Source: Enhydrobacter sp.
GTDB lineage: Bacteria > Pseudomonadota > Alphaproteobacteria > Reyranellales > Reyranellaceae
Length of the DNA: 64,000 nucleotides
Assembly (NCBI GenBank): GCA_026126105.1
Contig: JAHCJV010000004.1
Location: 80,695 to 144,694, forward strand
Direction: 5' to 3'
In this document: piece after piece, positions 1-7,623 of the stretch
How the letters are laid out: every line of letters starts with the position of its first letter
Position numbering within the stretch: position 1 is the first letter of the stretch
The notes under the pieces: model-generated
The model's database searches: none
Seen by the model: the letters and a program-made list of their open reading frames with translations, nothing else
What the model was told of the DNA's origin: nothing
Translations under genes and position numbers: made by a program

Positions 1-275
1 AGATCGTCCTTCGCGAGGTAAGCGTCGATTGCGCCGCCGACCGTCGCGTCGGCGGCCCGGAGCTTCCGGAGCAGCCCGTCGCCCGCACCGATCCCCTCGG
101 CGAACAGATCCTCCTTCGAGTCGAAATGCGCATAAAAGGCGCCGCGCGTCAGGCCCGCTGCCAGCATGATGTCGTCGATGCTGGTCCCGGCGTAGCCGCG
201 CAGCCGGAACAGGCGACCGGCATGCTTCAGGAGTTCGACCCGGACCCGGGCGGTATGGGCGGGGCTCGGAGGCAT
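1..275 (-). CDS. TetR/AcrR family transcriptional regulator (partial, 3' end outside window)
   Basis: N-terminal 91 residues of a TetR-type repressor reading off the left edge of the window. An N-terminal helix is followed by the helix-turn-helix core: the stretch RLRGYAGTSIDDIM, then AAGLTRGAFYAHF and SKEDLF, is the canonical TetR DNA-binding signature. The ligand-binding domain is not in the window, so the inducer cannot be guessed. The start is the ATG at 275-273, which gives the usual short N-terminal arm before helix 1. Nested palindromes lie directly upstream (278-312), the expected place for an autoregulatory operator. The DsbA-like and MFS genes that follow on the same strand lie upstream of this gene, so they are not downstream in its transcript. 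The family call is secure; the target genes are inference. Confidence 0.88.
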   Translation of the reverse strand, partial: MPPSPAHTARVRVELLKHAGRLFRLRGYAGTSIDDIMLAAGLTRGAFYAHFDSKEDLFAEGIGAGDGLLRKLRAADATVGGAIDAYLAKDD

Positions 276-277
276 GG

Positions 278-312
278 TATGTCGGTCAACATATCATATG
301 CTGGACGACATA
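278..312. promoter_or_regulatory. Putative TetR operator with nested inverted repeats
   Basis: Two symmetric elements overlap just upstream of the TetR start codon. The outer arms are TATGTCGGTC (278-287) and GGACGACATA (303-312), complementary at 8 of 10 positions. Between them lies a perfect 11-base palindrome, CATATCATATG (290-300). This size and position suit a TetR dimer site that would block transcription of its own gene. Binding is inferred from symmetry and position only. Confidence 0.5.
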
Positions 313-417
313 TCGACTGACACGTTCATTCGGGCCCCCCACTCATAGGCGCAAACCTTTCCTCCCCGCGCTGCGCGCAGGGAGGAACCAAAAGAGCCGT
401 AAAGAAGCCAAAGCCGG

Positions 418-1077
418 CTAGGCCGTCGACTGGGCGGTGCTGGTGGCGGCGTCGCGCTCGGCGAGATTGAAGACCTCGACGAAGGCCGATGGCGGCTGGG
501 CGCCCGACACCGCATACTTGCGATTGACGATGAAGCACGGCACGCCATTGATGCCGAGCCGTCTTGCATAGACGTCGGACGCGACGACCTCCTGCCGGCC
601 TTCCTCGCTCAGGAGGAACGTGCGCGCCAGCTCGCTGTCGAGGCCGGCACGCCTGGCGCATTCGACCAGGATCTCGAGGTCGCCGACATCGAGCCCGTCT
701 TCGAAGTAGCCCTTGAACAGCTCCTGCACCATCTCGTCCTGACGCTCCTGCTTGGCGCTCCAGTGGACGAGACGATGCGACAGCACGGTGTTGGGTGTGC
801 GCCTGATCTTGGAGAATTGGAACTCGATGCCTGCCTCGCGGCCGCTCTCGGCGATCGCCTGGTAGATCTGGCGCGGCCGGTCGCCGCCGCCGAACTTGGC
901 CCGTACGTAATCGTCGCGCGTCATGCCCTCGGACGGCATGTCGGGATTGAGCTGGAACGGCCGCCAAGAGATGGCGATGTCATTGCGCCCGCTGAGATCG
1001 AGCGCGCGCTCGAAGCGTCGCTTGCCGATGTAGCACCATGGGCAGATCGTGTCGGAGACGATGTCGACGTAAATCAT
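418..1077 (-). CDS. DsbA family oxidoreductase (FrnE/2-hydroxychromene-2-carboxylate isomerase-like)
   Basis: 219-residue thioredoxin-fold protein with the active-site motif C12-P-W-C15 in SDTICPWCYIG, followed by the long helical insertion and C-terminal thioredoxin half (GINGVPCFIVNRKYAVSGAQ, with the cis-Pro loop at GVP) typical of the FrnE subgroup of DsbA. There is no signal peptide, so it should act in the cytoplasm, unlike true DsbA. Members are thiol-disulfide oxidoreductases or glutathione-dependent isomerases; the substrate cannot be told from sequence. Its ATG overlaps the stop of the upstream MFS gene by four bases (ATGA), so the two are translationally coupled and probably co-transcribed. 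No terminator is visible in the 142 bases up to the TetR gene. Confidence 0.9.
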   Translation of the reverse strand: MIYVDIVSDTICPWCYIGKRRFERALDLSGRNDIAISWRPFQLNPDMPSEGMTRDDYVRAKFGGGDRPRQIYQAIAESGREAGIEFQFSKIRRTPNTVLSHRLVHWSAKQERQDEMVQELFKGYFEDGLDVGDLEILVECARRAGLDSELARTFLLSEEGRQEVVASDVYARRLGINGVPCFIVNRKYAVSGAQPPSAFVEVFNLAERDAATSTAQSTA

Positions 1078-2216
1078 GCGGCAAGCTTACGCTTTTCGCG
1101 CCAGTGCAGGAAGAGACCGGCCAGCGCGGCGATCCCGAGCGCCACGCTGGTCAGCCATGCGGCGGCCGGCCAGCCGCCCGCTGAGACCAGTGCGGCGGTG
1201 ATCGGCGGTCCGAGCAGGGCACCGAGATTCGAGACCTGCATCAGCAACCCGGTCGCCGCGCCGACGAGCTGCGGTCTCGGCGCATGGACGGGAATCGCCG
1301 TGAACAGGCACCCGGGCACCACGCCGATCACGGCGGAGTAGAGTCCGGCCAGCATGAGGCGGGCGATGTCGGGGACACCGTCGAGGAATATCCCGGCAGC
1401 GCAGAGCGCCATCGAGGCGGTCGCGCCGACGATGATCGCGACCCGCGGCACCCGGCGCTGCAGCATCCAGCCGGCTGCGAGGTTGCCGGCGACGTTCACG
1501 ATCGTCACGATGGCGGTCACGATCGCGGCCGTCGAGGTCGAGAAGCCCAGCCGCTCGACCTGCAGGGTCGGCAGGAAACCGACCACGGCGAACCAGCAGC
1601 AGGAGTAGGCGCCGAAGCAGACCGCGATGGCGAGGGCTCCGCCGCTGGTCGCGACCTCGGCCATCTCGGCCAGCACCGGGCGGCGGATTGCGGCGACGAG
1701 ATCGAGTTCCGCCCGAGGCCGCGCCCGAACCAGCAGGGCGGCCAGCATCGCGGCAGAAGCCGCGGCGGCCACCATCCAGGCGATTCGCCACGAGGTCCCC
1801 GGCAGGACGAGGGCCGCGACGAGCATCATCGAACCGGCGCCGGCCGGCATGTAAGTGGTCCACAAGGCCATGGCGAGCCTCTGGTCGCGCGGCGTCGCGA
1901 TACGCAGCAGCAGCGTCGGGATGGCGACCACGACGGCGATGAAGCCGAGGCCCTCGACGACGCGCGCTGCCATCAGGGTTTCGACGCTGCCGCTCATCGC
2001 GCCCACCAGGCTGGCGGCGAAACAGAGCGCCGTGCCGAGGACGATCAGCCGGCGATGGCCGAAACGGTTGGCCGTCAGCGCGATGGCCATGCCGCCCAGC
2101 GCCGTCACCAGGTTGACGGTGGACAGCAGCCACCCCGCCTGCCGAAGGCTGGCACCGAGTTCTTCCCGGATCGAGGGCAGGGACGGCGGCACTTTGCCGA
2201 CATGGAAAGCGGCCAC
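1074..2216 (-). CDS. MFS transporter (12-TM, CynX/NimT-like)
   Basis: Hydrophobic permease of at least 380 residues with repeated membrane segments and the MFS loop motif NRFGHRRL after the second helix. It ends by overlapping the DsbA-like gene (ATGA). The first ATG/GTG/TTG-type codon in frame is the GTG at 2216, but it falls inside the first membrane helix: codons upstream to about 2276 still read as a good TM1 (TPWGLVALLVGAGIV). No standard start codon lies in frame in that extension, so either a CTG is used, the protein starts short, or there is a sequencing or indel problem. The substrate is unknown; the family includes cyanate, nitrate and aromatic-compound carriers. Pairing with a thiol oxidoreductase suggests a detoxification or efflux role, which is inference. 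Confidence 0.82.
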   Translation of the reverse strand: MAAFHVGKVPPSLPSIREELGASLRQAGWLLSTVNLVTALGGMAIALTANRFGHRRLIVLGTALCFAASLVGAMSGSVETLMAARVVEGLGFIAVVVAIPTLLLRIATPRDQRLAMALWTTYMPAGAGSMMLVAALVLPGTSWRIAWMVAAAASAAMLAALLVRARPRAELDLVAAIRRPVLAEMAEVATSGGALAIAVCFGAYSCCWFAVVGFLPTLQVERLGFSTSTAAIVTAIVTIVNVAGNLAAGWMLQRRVPRVAIIVGATASMALCAAGIFLDGVPDIARLMLAGLYSAVIGVVPGCLFTAIPVHAPRPQLVGAATGLLMQVSNLGALLGPPITAALVSAGGWPAAAWLTSVALGIAALAGLFLHWREKRKLAA

Positions 2217-2355
2217 GATGCCGGCTCCGACCAGCAGTGCGACCAGCCCCCACGGCGTGCGCGCTGGTGTCGTCAGAAGAGCACCCGTGGGGGGATCGCA
2301 CCTTCGGCGACGAGCTCGGCGCCGCTCGCGAACCGGCCGGTAAAGCTGTTCGAGC

Positions 2356-3855
2356 TCACGGGCGACCTCCAGGATGCTCGCGAGGCGGCGATGATGGGCG
2401 TGGCCCCGAGGACAAGAACCGCAGCGCGGCGCCGGCGATCAGGGCGAAAGCGGCGAGAATGAGGAGGCTGCTTTCCACGGCGACAACGAACATCGGGCTC
2501 ATCAGGTCCTCGCCCGACAGTCGTCCAAGCTGCCAGGCCATCATCGACGACGTGGCGGAGATCCCGATGCAGCTCCCGAACACGCGAGCGAGATTGACGA
2601 GCGCACCTGCGGTGGCGGCGCGGTCGGCGGGCGCGGCTTCGATCGTAGCGTGGCTGTTCGGGGCCATGAAGAGCCCCAGGCCGAGGCCGAACAGTGCCAA
2701 CGCGCAAAGCCGGACTACGAGGCGGTCGGGCCCGAAGGCGATCAAGGCCAGAGCGGCAACGGCGGCGAGGCACGCCGCCATTCCGGCGGTTCCGACACGC
2801 CGGGACGATGAGCGTTCGGCAAGGGAGGTGCCGATGGGAGCGGCCAGACCGAGCACGACCGGAATGACGGCGAGCTTCAGGCCGGCCACGGTCGCGCTGT
2901 TGTCCAGACCCTTCTGCAGCGCGAAGGCCATCAGAAAGAGCATGCCGTAAAGCAGCGCATAGCCCAGCGCCACACCGGCAATACCGGCGGAGAATGCACG
3001 GTTGCAGAACAGTTTCAGGTCGACCAGGGGTGCGGCGGCCCGCTTCTCCTGCCGTACAAACACGGCTAGCAAGACGACCGAACTGCCGATACACAGGATC
3101 ATCGCCGGTGAATGCAGAGACCACACGGACACCTGGTTGAGTGCGAGGATCGCCAGCACCAGCGACGGCACGAGCAGCACCGCACCGGCCCAATCGAACG
3201 TCGTGTCGGCAGGGCGGTCGGTCGAGCGCGGCAGCACGAGCCACCCCAGCACGAACGCGCTCACGCCGAACGGAAGGGCGACCCAGAATATCCAGCGCCA
3301 ACCGAGCGCATCGAGCAGCAGGCCCCCGACGATCGGACCCGCGCTGACGCCGACCGCCTGCGCCGCCGTGAACAGTCCGATCGCGCGCGCACGTTTGTCG
3401 GCGGGTACCGACTTCACCAGGATCGCCATGCTGTTCGCGCCGAGCAGCCCACCGCCGACGCCTTGCAGGGCGCGACAGGCGATCAGCACTCCGAGATTGT
3501 CCGCATCTCCACAGAGCAGTGATGCACCGGTGAACAAGGCGAAGCCGCCGAGGTACAGCACTTTCCTGCCAAACATATCGCAGACCCTGCCGAATACGCC
3601 GAGACTGCCCGCGAAGGCCACCAGGTAGGCAATGGCGACCCACCGGACTTCGTTTACCGTTGCGCCGAACGCATGCGTGAGGGCGGGAAGGGCGAGCTGC
3701 ACGATGCTGGCGTCGAGCTGGCCCACGAAGGCGCCGATGCAGGTCACCCCGACGATGAGCCAAGGATGGAAAGACTGGCGTGCGAGGACGCGAAGAGGTG
3801 GCGGTTCGAGCGTCGTGATAAGCATGGTGCCGGGCAAGAGGAGCTTGTGCATCAT
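2356..3855 (-). CDS. MFS transporter, DHA2 (14-TM) drug:H+ antiporter family
   Basis: 499-residue permease with the DHA2 signature. The N-terminal helix carries GQLDASIVQLALPAL (residues 46-60), matching motif D1 of 14-TM multidrug antiporters. Motif A follows as GRVCDMFGRK (89-98), and motif C-like glycine/proline spacing appears in AVGVSAGPIVGG. About fourteen hydrophobic segments can be counted. Substrate range cannot be predicted; relatives export drugs, dyes or siderophores. Two in-frame ATGs at 3855 and 3852 begin the protein, and a third (MLITTLEPPP) lies 10 codons in. It is transcribed divergently from the SDR gene, sharing the interval 3856-3944, and is followed 140 bases later by the other MFS gene on the same strand. 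The C-terminal tail is proline/glycine-rich. Confidence 0.9.
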   Translation of the reverse strand: MMHKLLLPGTMLITTLEPPPLRVLARQSFHPWLIVGVTCIGAFVGQLDASIVQLALPALTHAFGATVNEVRWVAIAYLVAFAGSLGVFGRVCDMFGRKVLYLGGFALFTGASLLCGDADNLGVLIACRALQGVGGGLLGANSMAILVKSVPADKRARAIGLFTAAQAVGVSAGPIVGGLLLDALGWRWIFWVALPFGVSAFVLGWLVLPRSTDRPADTTFDWAGAVLLVPSLVLAILALNQVSVWSLHSPAMILCIGSSVVLLAVFVRQEKRAAAPLVDLKLFCNRAFSAGIAGVALGYALLYGMLFLMAFALQKGLDNSATVAGLKLAVIPVVLGLAAPIGTSLAERSSSRRVGTAGMAACLAAVAALALIAFGPDRLVVRLCALALFGLGLGLFMAPNSHATIEAAPADRAATAGALVNLARVFGSCIGISATSSMMAWQLGRLSGEDLMSPMFVVAVESSLLILAAFALIAGAALRFLSSGPRPSSPPREHPGGRP

Positions 3856-3944
3856 GGTCCAGGACCCGTCGAGCGGCGATTGTACGCGCTTGCGGCTGCG
3901 GGCCGAACGAGTTCCATTCCTGTAAGATGTTGAAAGCCGGTGAA

Positions 3945-4706
3945 ATGACGACCTCCACGCTATTGGACCTGAGCGGCAAGACAGCCCTGATCACCGGTGC
4001 CTCGTCCGGGCTCGGAACGCACTTCGCGCGAACTCTCGGCCAGGCCGGCGCCTCGGTGGTGCTGGCGGCTCGGCGCAGCGATCGGCTCGAATCCCTGAAG
4101 GCGGAGCTGGAAGGACGCAACATCGCGGCGAAGGCGATCGAGCTCGATGTGCAGTCCGCCGACTCCGTGGGCAGGGCACTCGACGCGGCGGGGCCTCTCG
4201 ACATCGTCGTCAACAATGCCGGCATCTCGATCGTGAAGCCCGCGCTGGAGATGCCGGAAAAGGATTGGGACGCCGTCGTCGACACCAACCTGCGCGGCGC
4301 CTGGCTCGTGGCGCAGGGCGCGGCAAAGCGCTGGGTGTCCGAAAAGCGGCCGGGCAGCATCGTCAACATCGCCTCGATCCTCGGCTTGCGCACGATCGGG
4401 CAGGTGGCGCCCTATAATGCCTCGAAGGCAGGCCTGATCCATCTGACCCGCGCGCTTGCCATGGAATGGGCGCGCCATCGGATCAGGGTCAACGCGATCT
4501 GCCCTGGCTATATCGAAACCGAGATGAACAGCGATTTCTGGAAGACTCCCGGCGGGCAGAAACTGATCGACCGCATTCCGCAGCGCCGGATCGGCAAGCC
4601 CGAGGAGCTCGACGGCGCGCTGCTGCTGCTCGCCTCGGAGGCCGGCTCCTTCATGACCGGTAGCGTGATCACCGTAGACGGCGGCCACACCGTCAGCTCG
4701 CTGTAG
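3945..4706 (+). CDS. Short-chain dehydrogenase/reductase (SDR), classical type
   Basis: 253-residue classical SDR. It has the Rossmann glycine motif TGASSGLG (17-24), the NNAG motif (90-93), and the catalytic set Ser144, Tyr157 and Lys161 in PYNASKAG. The ending is typical: SFMTGSVITVDGGH. ARR after strand 2 suggests NADP(H) preference, which is inference. Such enzymes oxidise or reduce a secondary alcohol or ketone (3-oxoacyl or sugar-type substrates are common); the substrate is unknown. An alternative ATG six codons upstream (3927) would add MLKAGE; the chosen start gives the usual short lead before the first beta strand, although neither start has a strong Shine-Dalgarno. It converges tail to tail with the PLP enzyme, only three bases apart. 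Confidence 0.92.
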   Translation: MTTSTLLDLSGKTALITGASSGLGTHFARTLGQAGASVVLAARRSDRLESLKAELEGRNIAAKAIELDVQSADSVGRALDAAGPLDIVVNNAGISIVKPALEMPEKDWDAVVDTNLRGAWLVAQGAAKRWVSEKRPGSIVNIASILGLRTIGQVAPYNASKAGLIHLTRALAMEWARHRIRVNAICPGYIETEMNSDFWKTPGGQKLIDRIPQRRIGKPEELDGALLLLASEAGSFMTGSVITVDGGHTVSSL

Positions 4707-4709
4707 TTC

Positions 4710-5849
4710 TCACCAGCCGTTGATGCGGTCGTAGACATCGACGACCGACTTGCCGCCGTCGATGTCGCTGTCGACCACGTAATAGCGATCGTACGCCGCC
4801 GCCGTGATGCAGGCATGGTTCGGCAGCACGCGCACCCGGCTGCCGACCGGCAGGTTGCCGTACGGGATCGGCTCGTCGGAGGCGACGAAGCCGTGCTCCT
4901 GCGAGCAGGCAACTACCGCCATGTCCCTGGCCGGGGCATTCGCGATGGTGCCAAATCCGACTTTGGGTTGGAATTCCTGGGCGCTGATGTCCTTGGACAG
5001 TGCCAGCGCGCCGGCATCGATCAGCACCTGGTTGCGATGGGGATAGTGGCCGATCACGGAGCACAGCACCGACAGGGCGAGGTCGCCCGGGCCGCAGGAG
5101 CCGATGAACTCCTGGTCGAGATCATTGAAACAATAAACGCCAGGCCGCATCTCGGTGATGCCGGTGAAATCGCGCGAATGCATGGCCGTCGGCGTCGATC
5201 CGCCCGACACGATGGGGCAGGGGATGCCGGCAGCGCGGAGTGTCTCTGCCGCCGTGACGATCGCCAGCCGCTCCTGCTCGGCGACGGCCGCGATCCCCTC
5301 GACGCTGCTCTCATGATAGGAATGCCCGGCATGGGTCATCACGCCCGCCAGCTCGACACCGGGCGTGGCGTGCAGGACACGGGCGATGTCGAGCAGGCCG
5401 GGCAGCTTGGGGTAGGGCAGCCCGGCTCGACCGCCGCCGCTGTCGATCTCGATGAAGACCGAGAATGTGTCGCCGTTCGTCGCGGCTGCGGCGATCGCCC
5501 GGGCGACTGAAATATTGTCGGTTACGATCCGCAGGTTGACGCCCTGCCGTCGCAGCTCGGCCACGGCGGACAGCTTCGCCGGCACGATGCCGACAGCATA
5601 GAAAATATCGGTGAAGCCGCCTTTGGCGAAATAGCGCGCTTCCGCAAGGGTCGAGACGGTAATGCGCCCGTCATGTCCCTCGACGGCCATGCGGCCGACC
5701 TGCAGGGATTTCGCCGTCTTGAGGTGCGGCCGAAGGACCACGCCGGCGGCGCGAAGGCGGTCGCTCATGCGCTTGAGGTTGCGGCGCAGGATGGCACGGT
5801 CGAGAATGAGTGCGGGCGTCGGAAGGTCGTCGAGCGTCTGGTTTGCCAT
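4710..5849 (-). CDS. DSD1 family PLP-dependent enzyme (D-threonine aldolase / D-serine dehydratase-like)
   Basis: 379-residue fold-type III PLP enzyme. The alanine-racemase-like N-terminal barrel opens with DLPTPALILDR and places the Schiff-base lysine at Lys44 in RPHLKTAKS. The C-terminal beta domain holds PNHACITA, with His345 and Cys347 in the positions that bind the divalent metal in eukaryotic-type D-serine dehydratases and D-threonine aldolases. Expected reactions are cleavage of a beta-hydroxy-D-amino acid (D-threonine or 3-hydroxy-D-aspartate) or dehydration of D-serine. The start at 5849 is preferred because the longer form (5888) would run into the divergent CYTH gene, which begins at 5866. 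The family is secure; the exact substrate is open. Confidence 0.9.
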   Translation of the reverse strand: MANQTLDDLPTPALILDRAILRRNLKRMSDRLRAAGVVLRPHLKTAKSLQVGRMAVEGHDGRITVSTLAEARYFAKGGFTDIFYAVGIVPAKLSAVAELRRQGVNLRIVTDNISVARAIAAAATNGDTFSVFIEIDSGGGRAGLPYPKLPGLLDIARVLHATPGVELAGVMTHAGHSYHESSVEGIAAVAEQERLAIVTAAETLRAAGIPCPIVSGGSTPTAMHSRDFTGITEMRPGVYCFNDLDQEFIGSCGPGDLALSVLCSVIGHYPHRNQVLIDAGALALSKDISAQEFQPKVGFGTIANAPARDMAVVACSQEHGFVASDEPIPYGNLPVGSRVRVLPNHACITAAAYDRYYVVDSDIDGGKSVVDVYDRINGW

Positions 5850-5865
5850 CGGGGATAAATAACGC

Positions 5866-6408
5866 ATGCCGATCGAAAACGAACGCAAGTTTGTCCTCGA
5901 AGACGATGACGGCAGTCTGGAGAGGACCCTGGCGAGGACGCCGGGGGTGACACGCGGCGAGCTGCGGCAGGCCTATCTCGATCTGTCGGGGCTGCGCATC
6001 CGCGCGATCGACGCGGGCGGCAAGACGCGTCACATCTTCACCTACAAGCGCCTGGTCGACGACCAGATCGTCGAGATCGAGACCGAGATCTCGCCAATCG
6101 ACTTCGAGAGGCTGTGGAAGATCCGCCGGGAAACCCTGCAGAAGGCGCGTTATTCCTGGACCGACGGACGCTTTCATTGGGATGTCGACTTCTTCCGGAC
6201 CGACGAAGGCAGAACGTACTTTGCCTTGGCCGAGGTCGAAATGCCCGAAAGCGACACCGTGCCGCCTCAACCGCCCGCCATCTTGAAGCCGCACGTCCTG
6301 CTGCTGGCGCCGCGCAACGATCCGCGCTTCACCTCCAAGCGGCTGGCGGATCGCGGCCATGCGGAGCGCCTGCTCGCGGACGTCCGGGCAAAGGGAGAGG
6401 CGGCATGA
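5866..6408 (+). CDS. CYTH domain protein (triphosphate tunnel metalloenzyme)
   Basis: 180-residue protein opening with the ExExK signature of the CYTH superfamily (E4-N-E-R-K8). Alternating basic and acidic strands expected of the eight-stranded tunnel follow: residues near 42-75 (LRIRAIDAGG, FTYKR, EIETEIS) and 90-125 (ARYSW, WDVDFF, LAEVEM). Bacterial members hydrolyse inorganic triphosphate or nucleoside triphosphates with a divalent metal; a few are class IV adenylate cyclases. No CHAD domain is attached. The stop overlaps the start of the enolase-superfamily gene (ATGA), implying one transcript, although no biochemical link between the two is obvious. Confidence 0.87.
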   Translation: MPIENERKFVLEDDDGSLERTLARTPGVTRGELRQAYLDLSGLRIRAIDAGGKTRHIFTYKRLVDDQIVEIETEISPIDFERLWKIRRETLQKARYSWTDGRFHWDVDFFRTDEGRTYFALAEVEMPESDTVPPQPPAILKPHVLLLAPRNDPRFTSKRLADRGHAERLLADVRAKGEAA

Positions 6409-7505
6409 AAATCGCCAGTGTCGACAGCATCTCGGTCAAGGTACCGTTCACCTTCGGCGGCGCGCCGACCGGTTACGGCGGCCGCACCTGGACGACCAAC
6501 AACATCCTGCTGGTCAAGGTCGAGACCGATTCCGGCATCACCGGCTGGGGTGAGGCTTTCTGCTACGGCTGCACGGACGCCGTGCGGGCGGCACTTCACT
6601 CAATGATTGCGCCCATCGTGGTCGGCCGCGACGCGCGCGACATCGCGAAGCTGTCGCGCGATCTGCAGCAGGCGCTCCACCTGTTCGGCCGCTACGGCAT
6701 CACGCTGTTTGCCCTGTCGGGCCTCGACATCGCGCTGTGGGACATTGCCGGCAAGGCGGCCGGCCTGCCGCTGTGCCAGCTGCTTGGCGGCGCGGGGCAG
6801 GCGTCGCTGCCGGCCTACGCCAGCCTGCTCAAGTACCGTGATCCGGAGCGCGTTGCCCAGCGGACGAGCCAGGCCATCGCGGAAGGCTATCGATACATCA
6901 AGCTGCACGAGACCGAGGAAGCCGAGGTTCGCGCCGCGCGCGAGGCCGCCGGACACGGCGTGCCGATCATGGTCGACACCAACTGTCCCTGGACGCCGGA
7001 AGAGGCGCGCCTCATGACCCTGAAACTTCGCGAATACGATCTGCACTGGCTCGAAGAACCGATCTTCCCGCCGGAGGATTTCCGCGCGATCGCCAAGTTG
7101 CGTGCCGAGACCGGCGTCGCGATGGCGGCCGGCGAGAACAACTGCACCTCGTTCCAGTTCCGCGACATGCTTGCGGCCGAGGCGGTCGACTACGCACAGC
7201 CGAGCGTCACCAAGGTCGGCGGTGTCACCGAGTTCCTCAAGGTCGCGACCCTGGCCGATGCCGCCGGCGTGACGCTGATGCCGCACTCGCCCTATTTCGG
7301 GCCGGGCTTTCTCGCGACCCTGCATCTCACCGCCGCGCGCGGCCAGCCGGGTGCGCTGGTCGAGCGCTATCACATGGACCTCGAGGCCAGCCTCTACGGT
7401 GAGCTGATCGATCCGGTGAACGGTGCCTTCGCGGTACCCGACGGCCCGGGCCTCGGCCGCGACCCCGATCCCGACGTGATCAAGACCTACGGTTCATCAT
7501 CCTGA
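6405..7505 (+). CDS. Mandelate racemase/muconate lactonizing enzyme family protein (enolase superfamily)
   Basis: 366-residue enolase-superfamily enzyme with the N-terminal capping domain (to about 125) and the barrel domain. Metal ligands are at the expected spacing: Asp191 (MVDTN), Glu217 (WLEEP) and Glu244 (AAGENN). The strand-2 general base motif is K166-L-H168, and His294 (MPHSP) occupies the position of the mandelate-racemase catalytic histidine. The residue that normally forms the Asp-His dyad is Ser267, in QPSVTKVGG, so dyad chemistry of the textbook type is unlikely. Members racemise or dehydrate hydroxy acids, often sugar acids; the substrate is unknown. The start at 6405 overlaps the CYTH stop. 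A 105-base inverted repeat follows the gene. Confidence 0.9.
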   Translation: MKIASVDSISVKVPFTFGGAPTGYGGRTWTTNNILLVKVETDSGITGWGEAFCYGCTDAVRAALHSMIAPIVVGRDARDIAKLSRDLQQALHLFGRYGITLFALSGLDIALWDIAGKAAGLPLCQLLGGAGQASLPAYASLLKYRDPERVAQRTSQAIAEGYRYIKLHETEEAEVRAAREAAGHGVPIMVDTNCPWTPEEARLMTLKLREYDLHWLEEPIFPPEDFRAIAKLRAETGVAMAAGENNCTSFQFRDMLAAEAVDYAQPSVTKVGGVTEFLKVATLADAAGVTLMPHSPYFGPGFLATLHLTAARGQPGALVERYHMDLEASLYGELIDPVNGAFAVPDGPGLGRDPDPDVIKTYGSSS

Positions 7506-7511
7506 AGCGTT

Positions 7512-7616
7512 CTTTGGGGCAGGCGTGAGGTCCTTCGCTTCGCTCAGGACGACGGGAAGCGGATGCCGCCCCTTTGTCATCCTGAGCGAAGCGAAGGATC
7601 TTACGGTTCCCCAAAG
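7512..7616. repeat. Long inverted repeat (intergenic dispersed-repeat type)
   Basis: Between the convergent MLE and TPP genes lie two nearly complementary 25-base arms, 7529-7553 and 7576-7600. The second reads GTCATCCTGAGCGAAGCGAA onward, and the first is its complement with two or three differences. A further 8-base pair of arms, CTTTGGGG (7512-7519) and CCCCAAAG (7609-7616), lies outside. As RNA this would form a long stem and could end transcription from both sides. A structurally similar element sits at 41738-41841, so this looks like a repeated intergenic element. Confidence 0.8.
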
Positions 7617-7623
7617 GTTGTGC

